Shown here: piece after piece, positions 35,377-45,167 of the stretch
How the letters are laid out: each line of letters opens with the position of its first letter
How positions within the stretch are numbered: position 1 is the stretch's first letter
NCBI RefSeq assembly: GCF_018860155.1
Contig: NZ_JAHKNI010000005.1
Coordinates: 186,001 to 250,000, forward strand
Direction: 5' to 3'
Length of the DNA: 64,000 nucleotides
Origin: Nocardia albiluteola
GTDB taxonomy: Bacteria; Actinomycetota; Actinomycetes; Mycobacteriales; Mycobacteriaceae
Position numbers and translations under genes: made by a program
The notes under the pieces: model-generated
Told to the model about the DNA's origin: nothing
Databases searched by the model: none
What the model saw: the letters and a program-made list of their open reading frames with translations, nothing else

Positions 35377-37167
35377 ATGACCACCATCGAAAAGACCACC
35401 ACCACAACCGAACCCGACACCGGCACCACCCCGCCCGCCGCAAGCGAGGACTGGATGAAAACGGTTCCGGTACCGCTGGACCCGGAACGTATCGCGGCGA
35501 TCGGTGCGGCTCTGGCCGCCGACCCGGAGGCCCGCATCCCGGAAAAGGTCAATCCAAAGCATGTCGTGATCGGCAGCAACCCGCGCGAACTCGCGAACGC
35601 CCTCGCGTCGCTGACCGAGGACTACGTCGAATCGGTGAAAGCCGGATACCGGCAACTGCCCTCGGCGTTTCTGCGTCCGGACGGAATCGTACAGATCATC
35701 GACGGACAGCGCCGGATCCTGGGAGCCCGCAAAGGCAGACTGACCACGGTCCAAGTCCTGTTGCAGAAGGCCCCGGAGGGGACCGCCGACCAGCAACGCG
35801 CGGCCCTGCTGGTAGATCAGGTGCCCGCCAACGTCCACCATGTGGAACTGACGAAGGCCGAACTTTATGCGGCGCAAGAGGAATTGGCCGGGTTGGACCT
35901 GCCCGCGCGGGAGAAGACAGCCAAGCTGCGCGCGCTGGGCATCACCGACCGCAAGCAGGCCCAAGCGCTGCGCACGCTGTCGGGCAGCACCGAGGCCCGC
36001 AACCGCGCGATCGATGGACAGATGAACCTGCTCCACGCCGCCGACGCCGCCGAGTTCGACGACGACCCCGACGCAATGAATGAACTGCGGTACGCATCGC
36101 GGGCCGGAAACGGCCGATTCGTCGCCAAGCTCGAGGAATTGCGCGAGGAGCGCCGCGTCACAGCACTGCGCGACGCCGAAGCCGCCAGCTACCGCCAGCG
36201 CGGATTCCGGATTCTCGAGCACCACCCGCGCGAAGCGGACCACAAGCAGTGCACGCCCCTCGCGCAGCTGCGCACCGCCGAGAGCACCGAGCCCACAGAG
36301 GCCGATATCGCCCCGTCTCAGTGGGCGGTCTACCTCGCGCACCACGAAGTCAGCGTGCTCACAGCGACCGGACAGGAGATCGAGGAGCGGCGGGTAGACC
36401 TGGCCACTCACGGCGACCCCGAACGCGAAGCGCGCGAAGGGTTCTACCACGCGCGTGACGTGCGCAGCGAAGACCGGTTCACCCCCTTGTATTACTGCCT
36501 GGACTACCGGCGTGCCGGATTCACCCGCGTGAAGCCGGGGCGCAGCGAGCAGACCGGCATCACCGCCGCCCAGGTAGGGAAACTGAACAAGCAAGCCATG
36601 TACGACACCATCGCGCGCCGCAAGTCCGCTGCCGAATGGTTGCAGAAGACCGCACCCAAGGCCGGAACGAAGGAGGCGAAGGCATACCCGGCGCTGCTGT
36701 TCGAGGCCCGCAAATGGCGTAGTGCGCTGGAAAGCGCGCTGCCGGGGATCTTCGACGACGCCGGGGCACGTGCCATCAGCGCGGAACTACTGGGCATTCC
36801 CGCGAGCAAGATCAAGGACGGGAGCGCGATCGCGAAAATGACTAAGCCCGCCCAGTTGGACAAGTACGAAATCGGGTTGGCCATGGGCGCAATCGAACGT
36901 CTCATGCAGCGCGAGATCAGCGAGCCCCGCACCGCCAACTACTGGCGAATCGCCCAGCAACGCAGTCACATTCACAACATGATCGACATGACGATCTCGC
37001 GCCCATACCTGTCGCTGTTGGCCTCGACCGGTCACAAGCGGGGAATCATGGACCGAGTCACACTCGGCGAAACCTCCCTCGAGGACGCCCTGACCGAGAT
37101 CGCTACCCGGCCCGCCGCACGCCCCGGCAGCGCCGACGCCGACCAGGACCGTCCGGCCGCTGCCTAA
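35377..37167 (+). CDS. ParB-like nuclease-domain protein of plasmids
   Basis: A 596-residue protein, the largest of the operon. The N-terminal domain holds a ParB/Srx-like motif, QIIDGQRRILGARKG (about 109-123), the equivalent of the GxRR box that binds CTP in ParB. An HTH-like part follows (AKLRALGITDRKQAQALRTL). The long C-terminal region (about 300-570) is helical and unknown. No ParA ATPase gene is next to it, so a role in partition is uncertain; regulation or plasmid maintenance are alternatives. Confidence 0.65.
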   Translation: MTTIEKTTTTTEPDTGTTPPAASEDWMKTVPVPLDPERIAAIGAALAADPEARIPEKVNPKHVVIGSNPRELANALASLTEDYVESVKAGYRQLPSAFLRPDGIVQIIDGQRRILGARKGRLTTVQVLLQKAPEGTADQQRAALLVDQVPANVHHVELTKAELYAAQEELAGLDLPAREKTAKLRALGITDRKQAQALRTLSGSTEARNRAIDGQMNLLHAADAAEFDDDPDAMNELRYASRAGNGRFVAKLEELREERRVTALRDAEAASYRQRGFRILEHHPREADHKQCTPLAQLRTAESTEPTEADIAPSQWAVYLAHHEVSVLTATGQEIEERRVDLATHGDPEREAREGFYHARDVRSEDRFTPLYYCLDYRRAGFTRVKPGRSEQTGITAAQVGKLNKQAMYDTIARRKSAAEWLQKTAPKAGTKEAKAYPALLFEARKWRSALESALPGIFDDAGARAISAELLGIPASKIKDGSAIAKMTKPAQLDKYEIGLAMGAIERLMQREISEPRTANYWRIAQQRSHIHNMIDMTISRPYLSLLASTGHKRGIMDRVTLGETSLEDALTEIATRPAARPGSADADQDRPAAA

Positions 37168-37309
37168 TCGGCCCCGTTCATCAGGTGAACGCCGCGCCCG
37201 GCCCGACCAGGCAGGGCGCGGCCCACAGCCTTACCGAAACCACACCCGCGCGACCGCCGCTACCCACCATCGGCGCGCCGCGCCGATCCCGAAAGCAGAA
37301 AACACAGTC

Positions 37310-37558
37310 ATGACAACGACTCCCGCCAAACTGCCCGCCGCCCAGACCCGCGCCCGCCTAGCCGAGTTGACCACCGCCATCAGCAAACTCACCGAGCATT
37401 GGCGCGCCGATGCTTCCGAAATACGCGCAGCACTGGCCAAGACAGGCACCACCGACTCCACAGCCGAAGGCCCCACCCTGCTGCGGACATTCGCCAGCGC
37501 CCGGGAGCACTGCGCATGTCAGCTCGAGTACGAGATCACCCGTGCACAGCGCCCCTGA
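37310..37558 (+). CDS. Small helical hypothetical protein
   Basis: 82 residues, mostly helical (RARLAELTTAISKLTEHW). No recognised family. Part of the small-gene operon. Confidence 0.5.
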   Translation: MTTTPAKLPAAQTRARLAELTTAISKLTEHWRADASEIRAALAKTGTTDSTAEGPTLLRTFASAREHCACQLEYEITRAQRP

Positions 37559-37595
37559 ACCCGACCATCCCGCACGAGAAGAGACCACCAACACC

Positions 37596-38258
37596 ATGAC
37601 CGTCACGACCGCCATCACCGATATCCGCGTGCTGGCCTACGAACTCGCCGACCGGATCTCCACCGTCACCGACGAACAATGGAAGCCCGCACGCCATCCC
37701 GACCATCCCGACCACGCCATCGTGTCCAACCCCGACGGAGTGACCGTCACCATCGCCCCCAACCCCGACCAGGGCAGCTTTCAGGCATCCGGCAGCGTCG
37801 CCCGCACCGACCCCGCCCTAGCCGACTACGCCCCCGAGCGGGGCCACGCGCTCTACAGCACCACCCTGGACACCCGAGCGCCCATCGAGGACCTGGCCTA
37901 CGCCGTGCGGTGCGATGTCATCGCCGCCATCCGGCGCGCGCTCACCACCTGCCGCGCCGCCAAGGAACACGCCGACCAGATCGACCGCGCCCGCCGCGCG
38001 CTGCTGGAGACGATGAGCGAGGGTATGAACGACCCCCGCTCGATCCGTGACGACGAATCCACCTACGTCCGCACCTGGACATTCCACGATGCCCGCGTAC
38101 TGATCGACACCAACCAAATCGTGTGCAGCGAATCCGGCGACCTGCCCGCCTTCCACATCCACCTGTCCGGCCCCGCCGAATACGGAACCGACGCCGTCCA
38201 GTTCGCCCACGGCTTCCTCACCGACTACCACCAATTCACCCGCACACCCCAGCGATAG
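37596..38258 (+). CDS. Hypothetical protein
   Basis: A 220-residue soluble protein from ATG 37596, preceded by a GAGAAGAG site. An alpha/beta pattern with a helical middle (IAAIRRALTTCRAAKEHADQ) and beta strands (HDARVLIDTNQIVCSE). No family recognised. Confidence 0.55.
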   Translation: MTVTTAITDIRVLAYELADRISTVTDEQWKPARHPDHPDHAIVSNPDGVTVTIAPNPDQGSFQASGSVARTDPALADYAPERGHALYSTTLDTRAPIEDLAYAVRCDVIAAIRRALTTCRAAKEHADQIDRARRALLETMSEGMNDPRSIRDDESTYVRTWTFHDARVLIDTNQIVCSESGDLPAFHIHLSGPAEYGTDAVQFAHGFLTDYHQFTRTPQR

Positions 38259-38610
38259 ACCGCCAGCGGCGCGGCCAGCCCCCGCGCCGCCCCGGCCACG
38301 CCATTGTTTCCAACCGCCGGGGTGCCGGCGCGTAACCGGCAAACGGAACGGCGCTGGCGCGCCGTGCAGCCCTTTCAGCGGGCAACCCCCAGCCCGCTCA
38401 CCTCAGGCATCCGGCCTGCGGTCACCCGCGCACGACACACGCGTTCACCATCACGCAGCGGTGGCAATGCCCCGCGGTGCACGCGCTCCGCGCGGCGACC
38501 GCGTGCACCACGGCCTCAACACGGGCCCAGCATCCACCTCCAGGCGCTGCGGACATCGGGCACATGCCCGGACCGGCCGAACCTCACCAACGAACCAGGA
38601 GACACCAGAC
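38259..38610. other. Intergenic with a repeated segment
   Basis: No gene seen. The stretch at about 38388-38450 (CCCAGCCCGC... GCCTGCGGTCACCCG... ACACACGCGTTC) recurs with changes at 39541-39600, each time between two small genes. Confidence 0.4.
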
Positions 38611-39039
38611 ATGACCGACCACACCCAGTCCCGCCACCCCTGGGCACCCACGATCACCACCGAAGACATCCACCGCCGACGAGCAATCGGAGCCCGGTCC
38701 AGCAACTACCACGTCCAGGTCATCGGCAAGCACCCGAGCGGCGACACCGTGCGATTCACCCTGCCGTTCATCTCCGACTACACCGAACACCTCGCCTTCA
38801 CCGTCGAAGTGTTCGACCCCGCCAGGCGCGCGTGGAACCCGCTGTGGACCATCCCCGGCTCGACATACCGGCGCAGCCGGTCCGAGGGCGACGACCGTGA
38901 CGCCGAGAAAGACCCCACCACAAACGTTATCGCCAGCCGATACGACTTCCACATCCCCGACCACCGGGCAACATCCTGGCAGAAAATCATCAACGCCCTC
39001 GCCGACCGAGCCGACGAAATCCTGCCCGCCCAGCCCTGA
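38611..39039 (+). CDS. Hypothetical protein
   Basis: A 142-residue protein from ATG 38611 behind AGGAGA. It includes DTVRFTLPFISDYTEHLAFT and a C-terminal helix. No recognised domain; composition agrees with its operon neighbours. Confidence 0.55.
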   Translation: MTDHTQSRHPWAPTITTEDIHRRRAIGARSSNYHVQVIGKHPSGDTVRFTLPFISDYTEHLAFTVEVFDPARRAWNPLWTIPGSTYRRSRSEGDDRDAEKDPTTNVIASRYDFHIPDHRATSWQKIINALADRADEILPAQP

Positions 39040-39112
39040 CCAACCCCCTCATCGCACGAGCCCCGCGCCGACCGGGCACACTCCCGGCCGGCCGGAGGCG
39101 GGAGTGGAACTC

Positions 39113-39187
39113 CGCTGCGCTCCGTGCCGAACTATTCCGGTCAAGATCCGCGCCGATCACCGTGCGCGTCCGGCCCACCCACCATCC
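39113..39187. repeat. Direct repeat shared with 40521-40600
   Basis: GGAACTCCGCTGCGCTCCGT and following bases up to CCCACCCACCATC recur, with some changes, at 40521-40600. Each copy lies downstream of a small gene of the operon, suggesting module duplication. Confidence 0.5.
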
Positions 39188-39278
39188 ACACCCCGACCAT
39201 CACCGTCACCGAGCAACATCCGGACCTCGACCGACACGCCCGTACACGGTCCGGATCGCCACCCTGCCAAGGAAAACC

Positions 39279-39506
39279 ATGATGACCAGCGACACCACCC
39301 CCAGCCCCGCCGACACGCTGTTCGCGCTGATATACGGCACTCACGACCAGCGATCGCTCAGAGAGCTCGGGTACCCGGCCGCCCGCGCCGCCGAAGGAAC
39401 CCGACCCCGCACCGAGCAGGAAATCCGGACGCTGCATGCATTCGCCGCCGCGCTGCAACATGCACTGACTGCCGTCGAACAAGCCCTCAGCACAGGCCGC
39501 TCGTAG
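39279..39506 (+). CDS. Small hypothetical protein
   Basis: 75 residues from tandem ATG codons behind AAGGAAAA. Helical C-terminus (HAFAAALQHALTAVEQAL). No recognised family. Confidence 0.5.
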   Translation: MMTSDTTPSPADTLFALIYGTHDQRSLRELGYPAARAAEGTRPRTEQEIRTLHAFAAALQHALTAVEQALSTGRS

Positions 39507-39716
39507 CCGAATCACCAGTACATCCCGACGCGTGCAAACCCCAGCCCGCCATCCCCGGGCCTGCGGTCACCCGGGCCACAACACACACGTTCGCCAATAC
39601 GCGACAACGGGCCACGCCCCAGTCGACGACGCGCTCCACGCGAACCGCGAACAGCCACTCACCATCACCCGCCGCGGGAGTCGATCCCGCGCACCGACAC
39701 CACCCAGGAGACCCCG

Positions 39717-40397
39717 ATGTCCGACACCTCGGAGCGCCGACCGCGGCAAACGGCCCACCCCGCACCACCGACCACACGGAACAACCGCATACAGCGAGGA
39801 CCCAACCGCCACACCGAAACCGGCCCGTCCCCGGATCCGCAACACCTCGCCCAGGTCTACACCGCCGTTCTCGAACAACTCACCGCCGACGCCATCACCG
39901 CCGCCGAGCCCGAAAACAACCTCGCCGCAGCCCTTCTCACCCTCACCGCACCCCAAGCCGCACAAATCCTCACCCACATCACCGACACCGACCTCCACGG
40001 CCACCTACCCGCCACCGTCGTCCACCTCGCCCGCCAACTCGCCACCGAAGGCAAAGACCCCACACCCCAAGCCATCATGGCCCGCGCCCGCGACCCCCAC
40101 GGCACAAACCCGCAACCCACCTTCCGGCAACTCGTCCTCTACATCACCACCATCCACACCATGCACATGCCCATCAACCCCTGGGCCGCCGCCCACGACG
40201 TCGTCGAAGACGCCTACCGCCGGAGCAAAAGCGAACACGGCCTCCGCACAGCCCAAATGGCCGACGCCCACGCCCCCCTCGCCGACCTCGACAACCACGA
40301 CCACACCGCCACCAAAAAATTCGCCACACACCGCCGCCGCCTCGCAGCCCTACACCAACACGCCACCCACCCACACCACCTGAAAACCGCCGCCTGA
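39717..40397 (+). CDS. Hypothetical protein, possibly DnaB-N-like
   Basis: A 226-residue protein (ATG 39717, AGGAGACCCCG upstream). After a basic, disordered N-terminus comes a helical region with FRQLVLYITTIHTMHMPINP and a helix AAHDVVEDAYRRSKSEHG that recalls the N-terminal domain of DnaB-type helicases. No ATPase domain follows, so it might be a helicase-loader-like or regulatory protein. Codon use is extremely GC/C-rich, which also creates long false frames across it. Confidence 0.45.
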   Translation: MSDTSERRPRQTAHPAPPTTRNNRIQRGPNRHTETGPSPDPQHLAQVYTAVLEQLTADAITAAEPENNLAAALLTLTAPQAAQILTHITDTDLHGHLPATVVHLARQLATEGKDPTPQAIMARARDPHGTNPQPTFRQLVLYITTIHTMHMPINPWAAAHDVVEDAYRRSKSEHGLRTAQMADAHAPLADLDNHDHTATKKFATHRRRLAALHQHATHPHHLKTAA

Positions 40398-40667
40398 AAC
40401 CGGCCATCTCGACTGAACCGGCTCGACCGAAAGGCGAATCTCCCCCGCCGCCGGACAGCAGGACCCTGCCCGGCGGCACACCCGACCACCGGGAGGCCCT
40501 GGTATGCGCACCGCGAAAAGGAACTCCGCTACGCTCCGTGCCGCACCTATACGGATCAGCTCAGCACCAGTCACCTCCTCCGCCCGACCCACCCACCATC
40601 GCGGCCACCGGAACCTGAGTCGCCCGGCGCACGGGATTGCGCGCCGCACCGCTGCAATTCACATGCG

Positions 40668-41150
40668 TCAGTCGTCGAGAACAGCGCGGGCGCGGTCGCC
40701 ATCGTGCGACCCGACGTACCGCTCTTGCCGCGCGATCTTGTCGGAGTACCAGTCGAGGGCGGCGGCCGCGGTTCTCCCGAGCACGGCCCCGACCTCGGCC
40801 CAGCTATCGCCCGCCTCGCGCGCGTCGCGCATGACCCACCAGCGGCGGCCGGTGAGCAGCTCGACCAATCGGTGGTTCGCCGCCAGGGCCTGCGCTGGGC
40901 TGACCGCGGCAACCTCGGCCAGACGATCGCCGAAGAGTTGCCGCATCTCAGCCCCGGTATACGGCGAGTCCTCCCGCACAGGAGCGTCGTTGTCGCGGAT
41001 ACCGGCGAGGGCCGCGCGATCGAGCTGGATGCGGTGATATGTGGTCCACACCGCCATCAGTTCGGCCTCATCGCCCTGGCTGATGATCGTGTCGATATCG
41101 GCACCGGCTTGGATGTACGTATGCTCGTGCAACTTGTGGAGTCCTTTCAC
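40668..41150 (-). CDS. Small protein with C-terminal HTH
   Basis: A 160-residue protein. The C-terminal part AREAGDSWAEVGAVLGRTAA is a typical helix-turn-helix of the kind that begins GxSWxxIGxxLG and suggests DNA binding. It is the last gene of the minus-strand module and may regulate it. Confidence 0.6.
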   Translation of the reverse strand: MKGLHKLHEHTYIQAGADIDTIISQGDEAELMAVWTTYHRIQLDRAALAGIRDNDAPVREDSPYTGAEMRQLFGDRLAEVAAVSPAQALAANHRLVELLTGRRWWVMRDAREAGDSWAEVGAVLGRTAAAALDWYSDKIARQERYVGSHDGDRARAVLDD

Positions 41151-41251
41151 TGACCGACTTACCTGCTCGGCGACGGCGCCGAGATCGTTGGGATGAGGCT
41201 GCCCTCGGGAGGATTCCGAGAGCGGGAGCCTGACGGCGTTATGTAAGGGGG

Positions 41252-41280
41252 AGCGCGAGCCCGGCTGGATGGCTCGCGCT
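41252..41280 (-). terminator. Terminator of the DUF2637 gene
   Basis: 10-bp stem AGCGCGAGCC/GGCTCGCGCT with a 9-base loop, just after the stop of the minus-strand gene at 41286. Confidence 0.6.
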
Positions 41281-41285
41281 AGGGG

Positions 41286-42884
41286 TCACTCGGCCTGGAA
41301 CCGCGGCCGGATCTGCACTACGACGGCATCACGTTTGGTCGTGATTCGCTCAGCGGTCAAGATCCAGCCTTTGACGCTGTTGAAGTTCACTCCCAATCTC
41401 CGGGCAATCTGTGCTGGGGTTCCCGCGCCGGACCTGTGCAGCCAGAGCACTTCGGCCACGGTGTCGATCGACTTGCGGGCGTGAGTGAGCTGGCGGACCT
41501 CGGCCGCCAGACCCCGGATTTCTACCGTGGCATCGGCCGATTCGTCGTCGCTCCGTGTAGCGAGCACGTCATCGTGAGCGTCGCCGAACCCTGCGAAGGC
41601 CCTATCCCACGGAGCGGTGGCAGTCGAGGCAATGGCTTCGTACGGCTGGTGACCACTCCCGGTACGAACCGAGCCGGTCGCCTGATATTCGGTCCCGAAC
41701 CCGTGCTCGGTGTAGGTAGCGGGGCTGGCCTGACCACTCATGACGGCCTGCTCTGTAGGGCGCGATCGATCGGACTCGCGGGTCAATTCCCAGGTCACCT
41801 GGGCTGACGCCGAAGCGGCATGCTGCGCGGTATACGTAGCTCCCGGCTCGGATGTACCGGCGCCCTGCCGACCCGGCGGTGCGACGCCCGGCACGACCGA
41901 CACACCGGTAGACGACTCGCACCACGCTTTCGTAACGGGCTGCTCGGTATCCGTAGCACCAACCTGCACACTCTGCTCGGCGTACGTCGCTGCTACACGG
42001 CCATCTGAAACCTGCTCCACGAGCGTAGCGATGGTGTCCACCGAACCGCTCGGGGCGGCGGATCCAGCCACATCGATGAGCGTTGCGTAGCGGATGGAGA
42101 CCCAGGCGTGCAGCCAGATCACCACGCCGACCATGACCGGGGCCACGGCGGCCTCGGCGGCGCGGGCCAGGGCCCCGGCGGCCAGGTGCGGGCCCGCGTT
42201 GAGGGCGATGGTGACGCCCAGCAGCGCGACCTCGAGGAAAACCACCTTGCCGCGGGCGATTTCGCGGCCCCAGCGGGCGGCGGTGGTGGCGACGACCATG
42301 ATGGTGATGATCGGGATCGAGATCATCGCCTCGAAACCGTAGCTGAGCCAGTACAGCGGATCGGCCATATCGCCGCTGGGCACCAGGTTGTGCTGCACGT
42401 TCACGCCGGCCCACAGCATGCCCAGCACGACGACGCCGATCAACGCGCGCGAGGACCATTCCGCGCGCCGGTACAGCTGGGCAAGGCGCGCATCGGGATT
42501 GGCGACCCGCCGCCGCGATGCCAGCGCGCGGCGATGCCAGCGCGCATCGTCCTCGTCGTCGCGGCGCAGGGCCAGCGCGACGCGGCGGTCCCGCTTCTCG
42601 GCGGTCAGCTCGGCGGTGACCGCGCGCCTGCGCTGCCGGCGCCGGCGGGCTCTCATCCATTCGGCGAGTTTTCGTTCGGCCGCGATCTCCGCCTCGGACA
42701 GCTCGGCGAACAGCGCCGGATCGGATTGCAGAGGTACCTTCCCTCGGGCGGTCGCGACCCGGTGAGCCAGGTCCGCGACCTCGTGATTTTCCACGGCGCC
42801 GGAATCGGAGGTCGTTGTGGCCCCGTCCGGGAAGCTCGGTTCGGGCTTCGTCGATGCGCCGTTGTGGAACGGCAGGTATTTCAT
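41286..42884 (-). CDS. DUF2637 (Spd-like) membrane protein with HTH tail
   Basis: A 532-residue protein from the ATG at 42884, which follows GGAGAG. The first 130 residues are highly charged; four membrane segments follow at about 140-275 (LIGVVVLGMLWAGVNV, ISIPIITIMVVATTAA, VVFLEVALLGVTIALN, VAPVMVGVVIWLHAW). This is the DUF2637 arrangement of Spd/plasmid-spread proteins of actinobacterial conjugative plasmids. The cytoplasmic tail has irregular repeats of ATYTEQ type and ends in an HTH-like segment (GTPAQIARRLGVNFNSVKGW). It may help intramycelial spread. Confidence 0.7.
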   Translation of the reverse strand: MKYLPFHNGASTKPEPSFPDGATTTSDSGAVENHEVADLAHRVATARGKVPLQSDPALFAELSEAEIAAERKLAEWMRARRRRQRRRAVTAELTAEKRDRRVALALRRDDEDDARWHRRALASRRRVANPDARLAQLYRRAEWSSRALIGVVVLGMLWAGVNVQHNLVPSGDMADPLYWLSYGFEAMISIPIITIMVVATTAARWGREIARGKVVFLEVALLGVTIALNAGPHLAAGALARAAEAAVAPVMVGVVIWLHAWVSIRYATLIDVAGSAAPSGSVDTIATLVEQVSDGRVAATYAEQSVQVGATDTEQPVTKAWCESSTGVSVVPGVAPPGRQGAGTSEPGATYTAQHAASASAQVTWELTRESDRSRPTEQAVMSGQASPATYTEHGFGTEYQATGSVRTGSGHQPYEAIASTATAPWDRAFAGFGDAHDDVLATRSDDESADATVEIRGLAAEVRQLTHARKSIDTVAEVLWLHRSGAGTPAQIARRLGVNFNSVKGWILTAERITTKRDAVVVQIRPRFQAE

Positions 42885-42972
42885 GGGTAGCTCTCCTGTG
42901 TGCTGAATGAGGCGAAGACTGTTGCAGCCGTGGCCTGGTTCCACGGTCTGCCGGGGGACATCAGGTGAGTGG

Positions 42973-43365
42973 CTAGACCAGGCGCAACCTCGGCCGGGGA
43001 AGGGCGAGTCCGAAGGCATCCGCAACCTCGCTATCCAAGCGCAGCTGCTTCCGGGCGGCTCCGTCTCGGCAGGATCGCGGCATGCCGCGGCACACGACGA
43101 ACGAATCGTGCCCGTCGGACAGGATCTCGATTCGCCAGTTGCGCAATGCATCCCACTGGCGCAGGGACGACCCCTCAAGATGATCGCGATCGCACAACAC
43201 ACAGGTGGCGTCAGTGTGGCCGTGCTCAGCCAGCAACGCGTCCAACGCGCGGTCCCTGCTCGCGCGCGGAGTGGTGGTGAAACCGCACGAGCAGGCGGCA
43301 CGGATCCGCTGACCGGCTGGCCGAAACCCCCAGGGCAGGCATACACGCCGCGGGCTCTCCGTCAC
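42973..43365 (-). CDS. Hypothetical protein coupled to the primase-like gene
   Basis: A 130-residue protein whose GTG start (43365) overlaps the previous stop as GTGA and has AAGGAGATAC ahead. Two cysteine pairs (CSCGF and CVLCDRDH) suggest zinc binding. The co-translation with the primase-like protein implies a linked replication role. Confidence 0.55.
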   Translation of the reverse strand: MTESPRRVCLPWGFRPAGQRIRAACSCGFTTTPRASRDRALDALLAEHGHTDATCVLCDRDHLEGSSLRQWDALRNWRIEILSDGHDSFVVCRGMPRSCRDGAARKQLRLDSEVADAFGLALPRPRLRLV

Positions 43366-45167
43366 TGGCGTATCTCCTTGTCGATCCGGAAACTTGATGC
43401 GGCTGTGGCCCATTGGCCGTTGCCTGTTGCCGCAGGTCGGTGATGGATTGCCCGCCGGTCTCGCATGGGGTCGTATCGCGGGTAACGGCCGCGAACCGTG
43501 CTGCAGTCGGCGTGAGGAAAGCCATGCAGCCCGCGATGGACAGTCACCGGCGGCGCAGCGAGCACGGCGACCACATCGACCGGATCTGCAGCGTGCGTGG
43601 CGATCCGGTCCCTCGCAGCCACTATGTCCGACCGCCGATCCAGCCAGTCGAACCACGCAGACCGCGCAGATCGATGCAGGCCGCCGAGGTAGGCGCGGCG
43701 CTGGCGGCGCCGTGCCTCCTTCTCCAGGCTGGTCAGGGACTGCCACCATTTCTGCTGGTACCACAGCGACCGAAGAAGTCGTGCGGCCGGATGGCGGCTG
43801 TCTGCCAGACGCTCACCGGGGGCCAAGACCGCGAGCACGTCGTTGCGCTGCGCCCATCGTTTCCGCGCTGAAGCGAAGGAGACAGCGAGGCGCGCCAGAT
43901 TCGCAGCGCCGTGTGGGGCCGGGGTGCTACAGCTAGTGTGCGGAGAAACGATCTTGCGCGCCGCTGCCACGTAAACCCTTGCTGCAGAGCCGATCCCGTA
44001 TGCCTGGCAGGAACGTGGCCCGCCGCTGTATGGCCGGGCAATCACCAACAGGCCGCGCTCCGTGGCCGTGCGCAGCACGGCCTGGACCGTGCTGGGGTCG
44101 AGCTGAGATCGCTCCGCCAAATCGCGTATCGAGATCGACCCCTCGCGCTTCACGATCGCAACAGCGAGGTGCCAGAGCAGCGTTCTGGCGCTCCGGCGTC
44201 GACGCGGATCCAGATCGGCATACTCGACCTGGACCGCCTCAGCGAGGCCGCGCCGCACCACTGCGACCTCCTCTGCGATGCCGGGAGTCGCAGGAGTACA
44301 CATCGCCTGTCCTGGAGAGCGATAGCGCCGAGGACGGGGGGTCGCAGCCTCGGCGACGGCGCGGTCCCACAAGCCTTGCCACCAACGACGACCGCGCCGG
44401 CGGCAGACAGCTGGACATGCCCGCTGAGCCAGTTCCCACGCGGCGTCGTCTGTCAGTCCGCGCTCGGCGGCTACCCCAGTCACGGCTGGGAGCCAGTAGT
44501 AGCGGTGAAACCATCGCTCGCCGCGTTCGGCGGCATGCCCCGCCAGCCGCACCAGCTCGCTCCAGGCCGCCTGACGCGCAAAGCCGCGGCGCACCATCGC
44601 GCAAGTGACGCCGAACTCACTGGCAGACCGATCGAACCGTGTGCTCGCCCTCAGCTTGCCACGGCCAGCCTTCTTCGGGCGGTGCGTGCCCGATGGCTGC
44701 TGGAGGGCGTCCTGCACGGCTCGTGGGGTGATCGTGCAGGCGATCACCGGGGCTCGGAATCCGAGCCTGTGCGGGGCGGTCAAGAGCCGCAACACCATCC
44801 CGGTGCGATCACTGACCACACCGCCCCACCGATCCGACACGTCCAGGCACAGCTGTCCCCACTCGTCGACCGGCACGGCGCGATGGGTGATCAGCGCGAT
44901 GACATGGCGGCCACCAGCTCTTCCGCTGTCGCGCACCAAATATGGGAGCCTGTGGCGCTCGCACCAGGCGATCATCGGCTCGGCGCACGCGTCGCCGATC
45001 TCGGGCAACTCGGCATCGATATCGGCGACCAGCAGACATCGCGAAATCCGGCCGCCAGCCGACGCCGCTGATCCCTCAGCGACCGCGCGCCTGGCGGCGG
45101 CGAGGCTGTCGACCGTCGCGATGCACTTGTTGTCTTCGTCGATCAAGACGAACTGCGGGAGGTACAT
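43362..45167 (-). CDS. Primase-like (AEP) replication protein with winged helix
   Basis: A 601-residue protein from the ATG at 45167 (GGGAGG upstream). The first 150 residues resemble archaeo-eukaryotic primase/prim-pol domains: the DxD motif in LLVADIDAEL (D49, D51) and the SxGGRH motif in SGRAGGRHVIAL (H88). A winged helix lies further on (SISIRDLAERSQLDPSTVQA). Such proteins start plasmid replication in many actinobacterial elements. The third catalytic acid is not obvious. The C-terminal 150 residues are basic and unknown. Confidence 0.5.
   Translation of the reverse strand: MYLPQFVLIDEDNKCIATVDSLAAARRAVAEGSAASAGGRISRCLLVADIDAELPEIGDACAEPMIAWCERHRLPYLVRDSGRAGGRHVIALITHRAVPVDEWGQLCLDVSDRWGGVVSDRTGMVLRLLTAPHRLGFRAPVIACTITPRAVQDALQQPSGTHRPKKAGRGKLRASTRFDRSASEFGVTCAMVRRGFARQAAWSELVRLAGHAAERGERWFHRYYWLPAVTGVAAERGLTDDAAWELAQRACPAVCRRRGRRWWQGLWDRAVAEAATPRPRRYRSPGQAMCTPATPGIAEEVAVVRRGLAEAVQVEYADLDPRRRRSARTLLWHLAVAIVKREGSISIRDLAERSQLDPSTVQAVLRTATERGLLVIARPYSGGPRSCQAYGIGSAARVYVAAARKIVSPHTSCSTPAPHGAANLARLAVSFASARKRWAQRNDVLAVLAPGERLADSRHPAARLLRSLWYQQKWWQSLTSLEKEARRRQRRAYLGGLHRSARSAWFDWLDRRSDIVAARDRIATHAADPVDVVAVLAAPPVTVHRGLHGFPHADCSTVRGRYPRYDPMRDRRAIHHRPAATGNGQWATAASSFRIDKEIRQ

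Noticed and set aside
38897..40618. A 573-codon open frame on the plus strand
   Set aside because: Composition is almost only Pro/Thr/Arg/His/Ser; it is the shifted reading of the C-rich small genes at 38611-40397, which have proper starts and ribosome sites.
41602..42890. Large open frames on both strands over the DUF2637 gene
   Set aside because: Only the frame at 41286-42884 shows membrane segments and a domain pattern; the others are GC-driven shadows.
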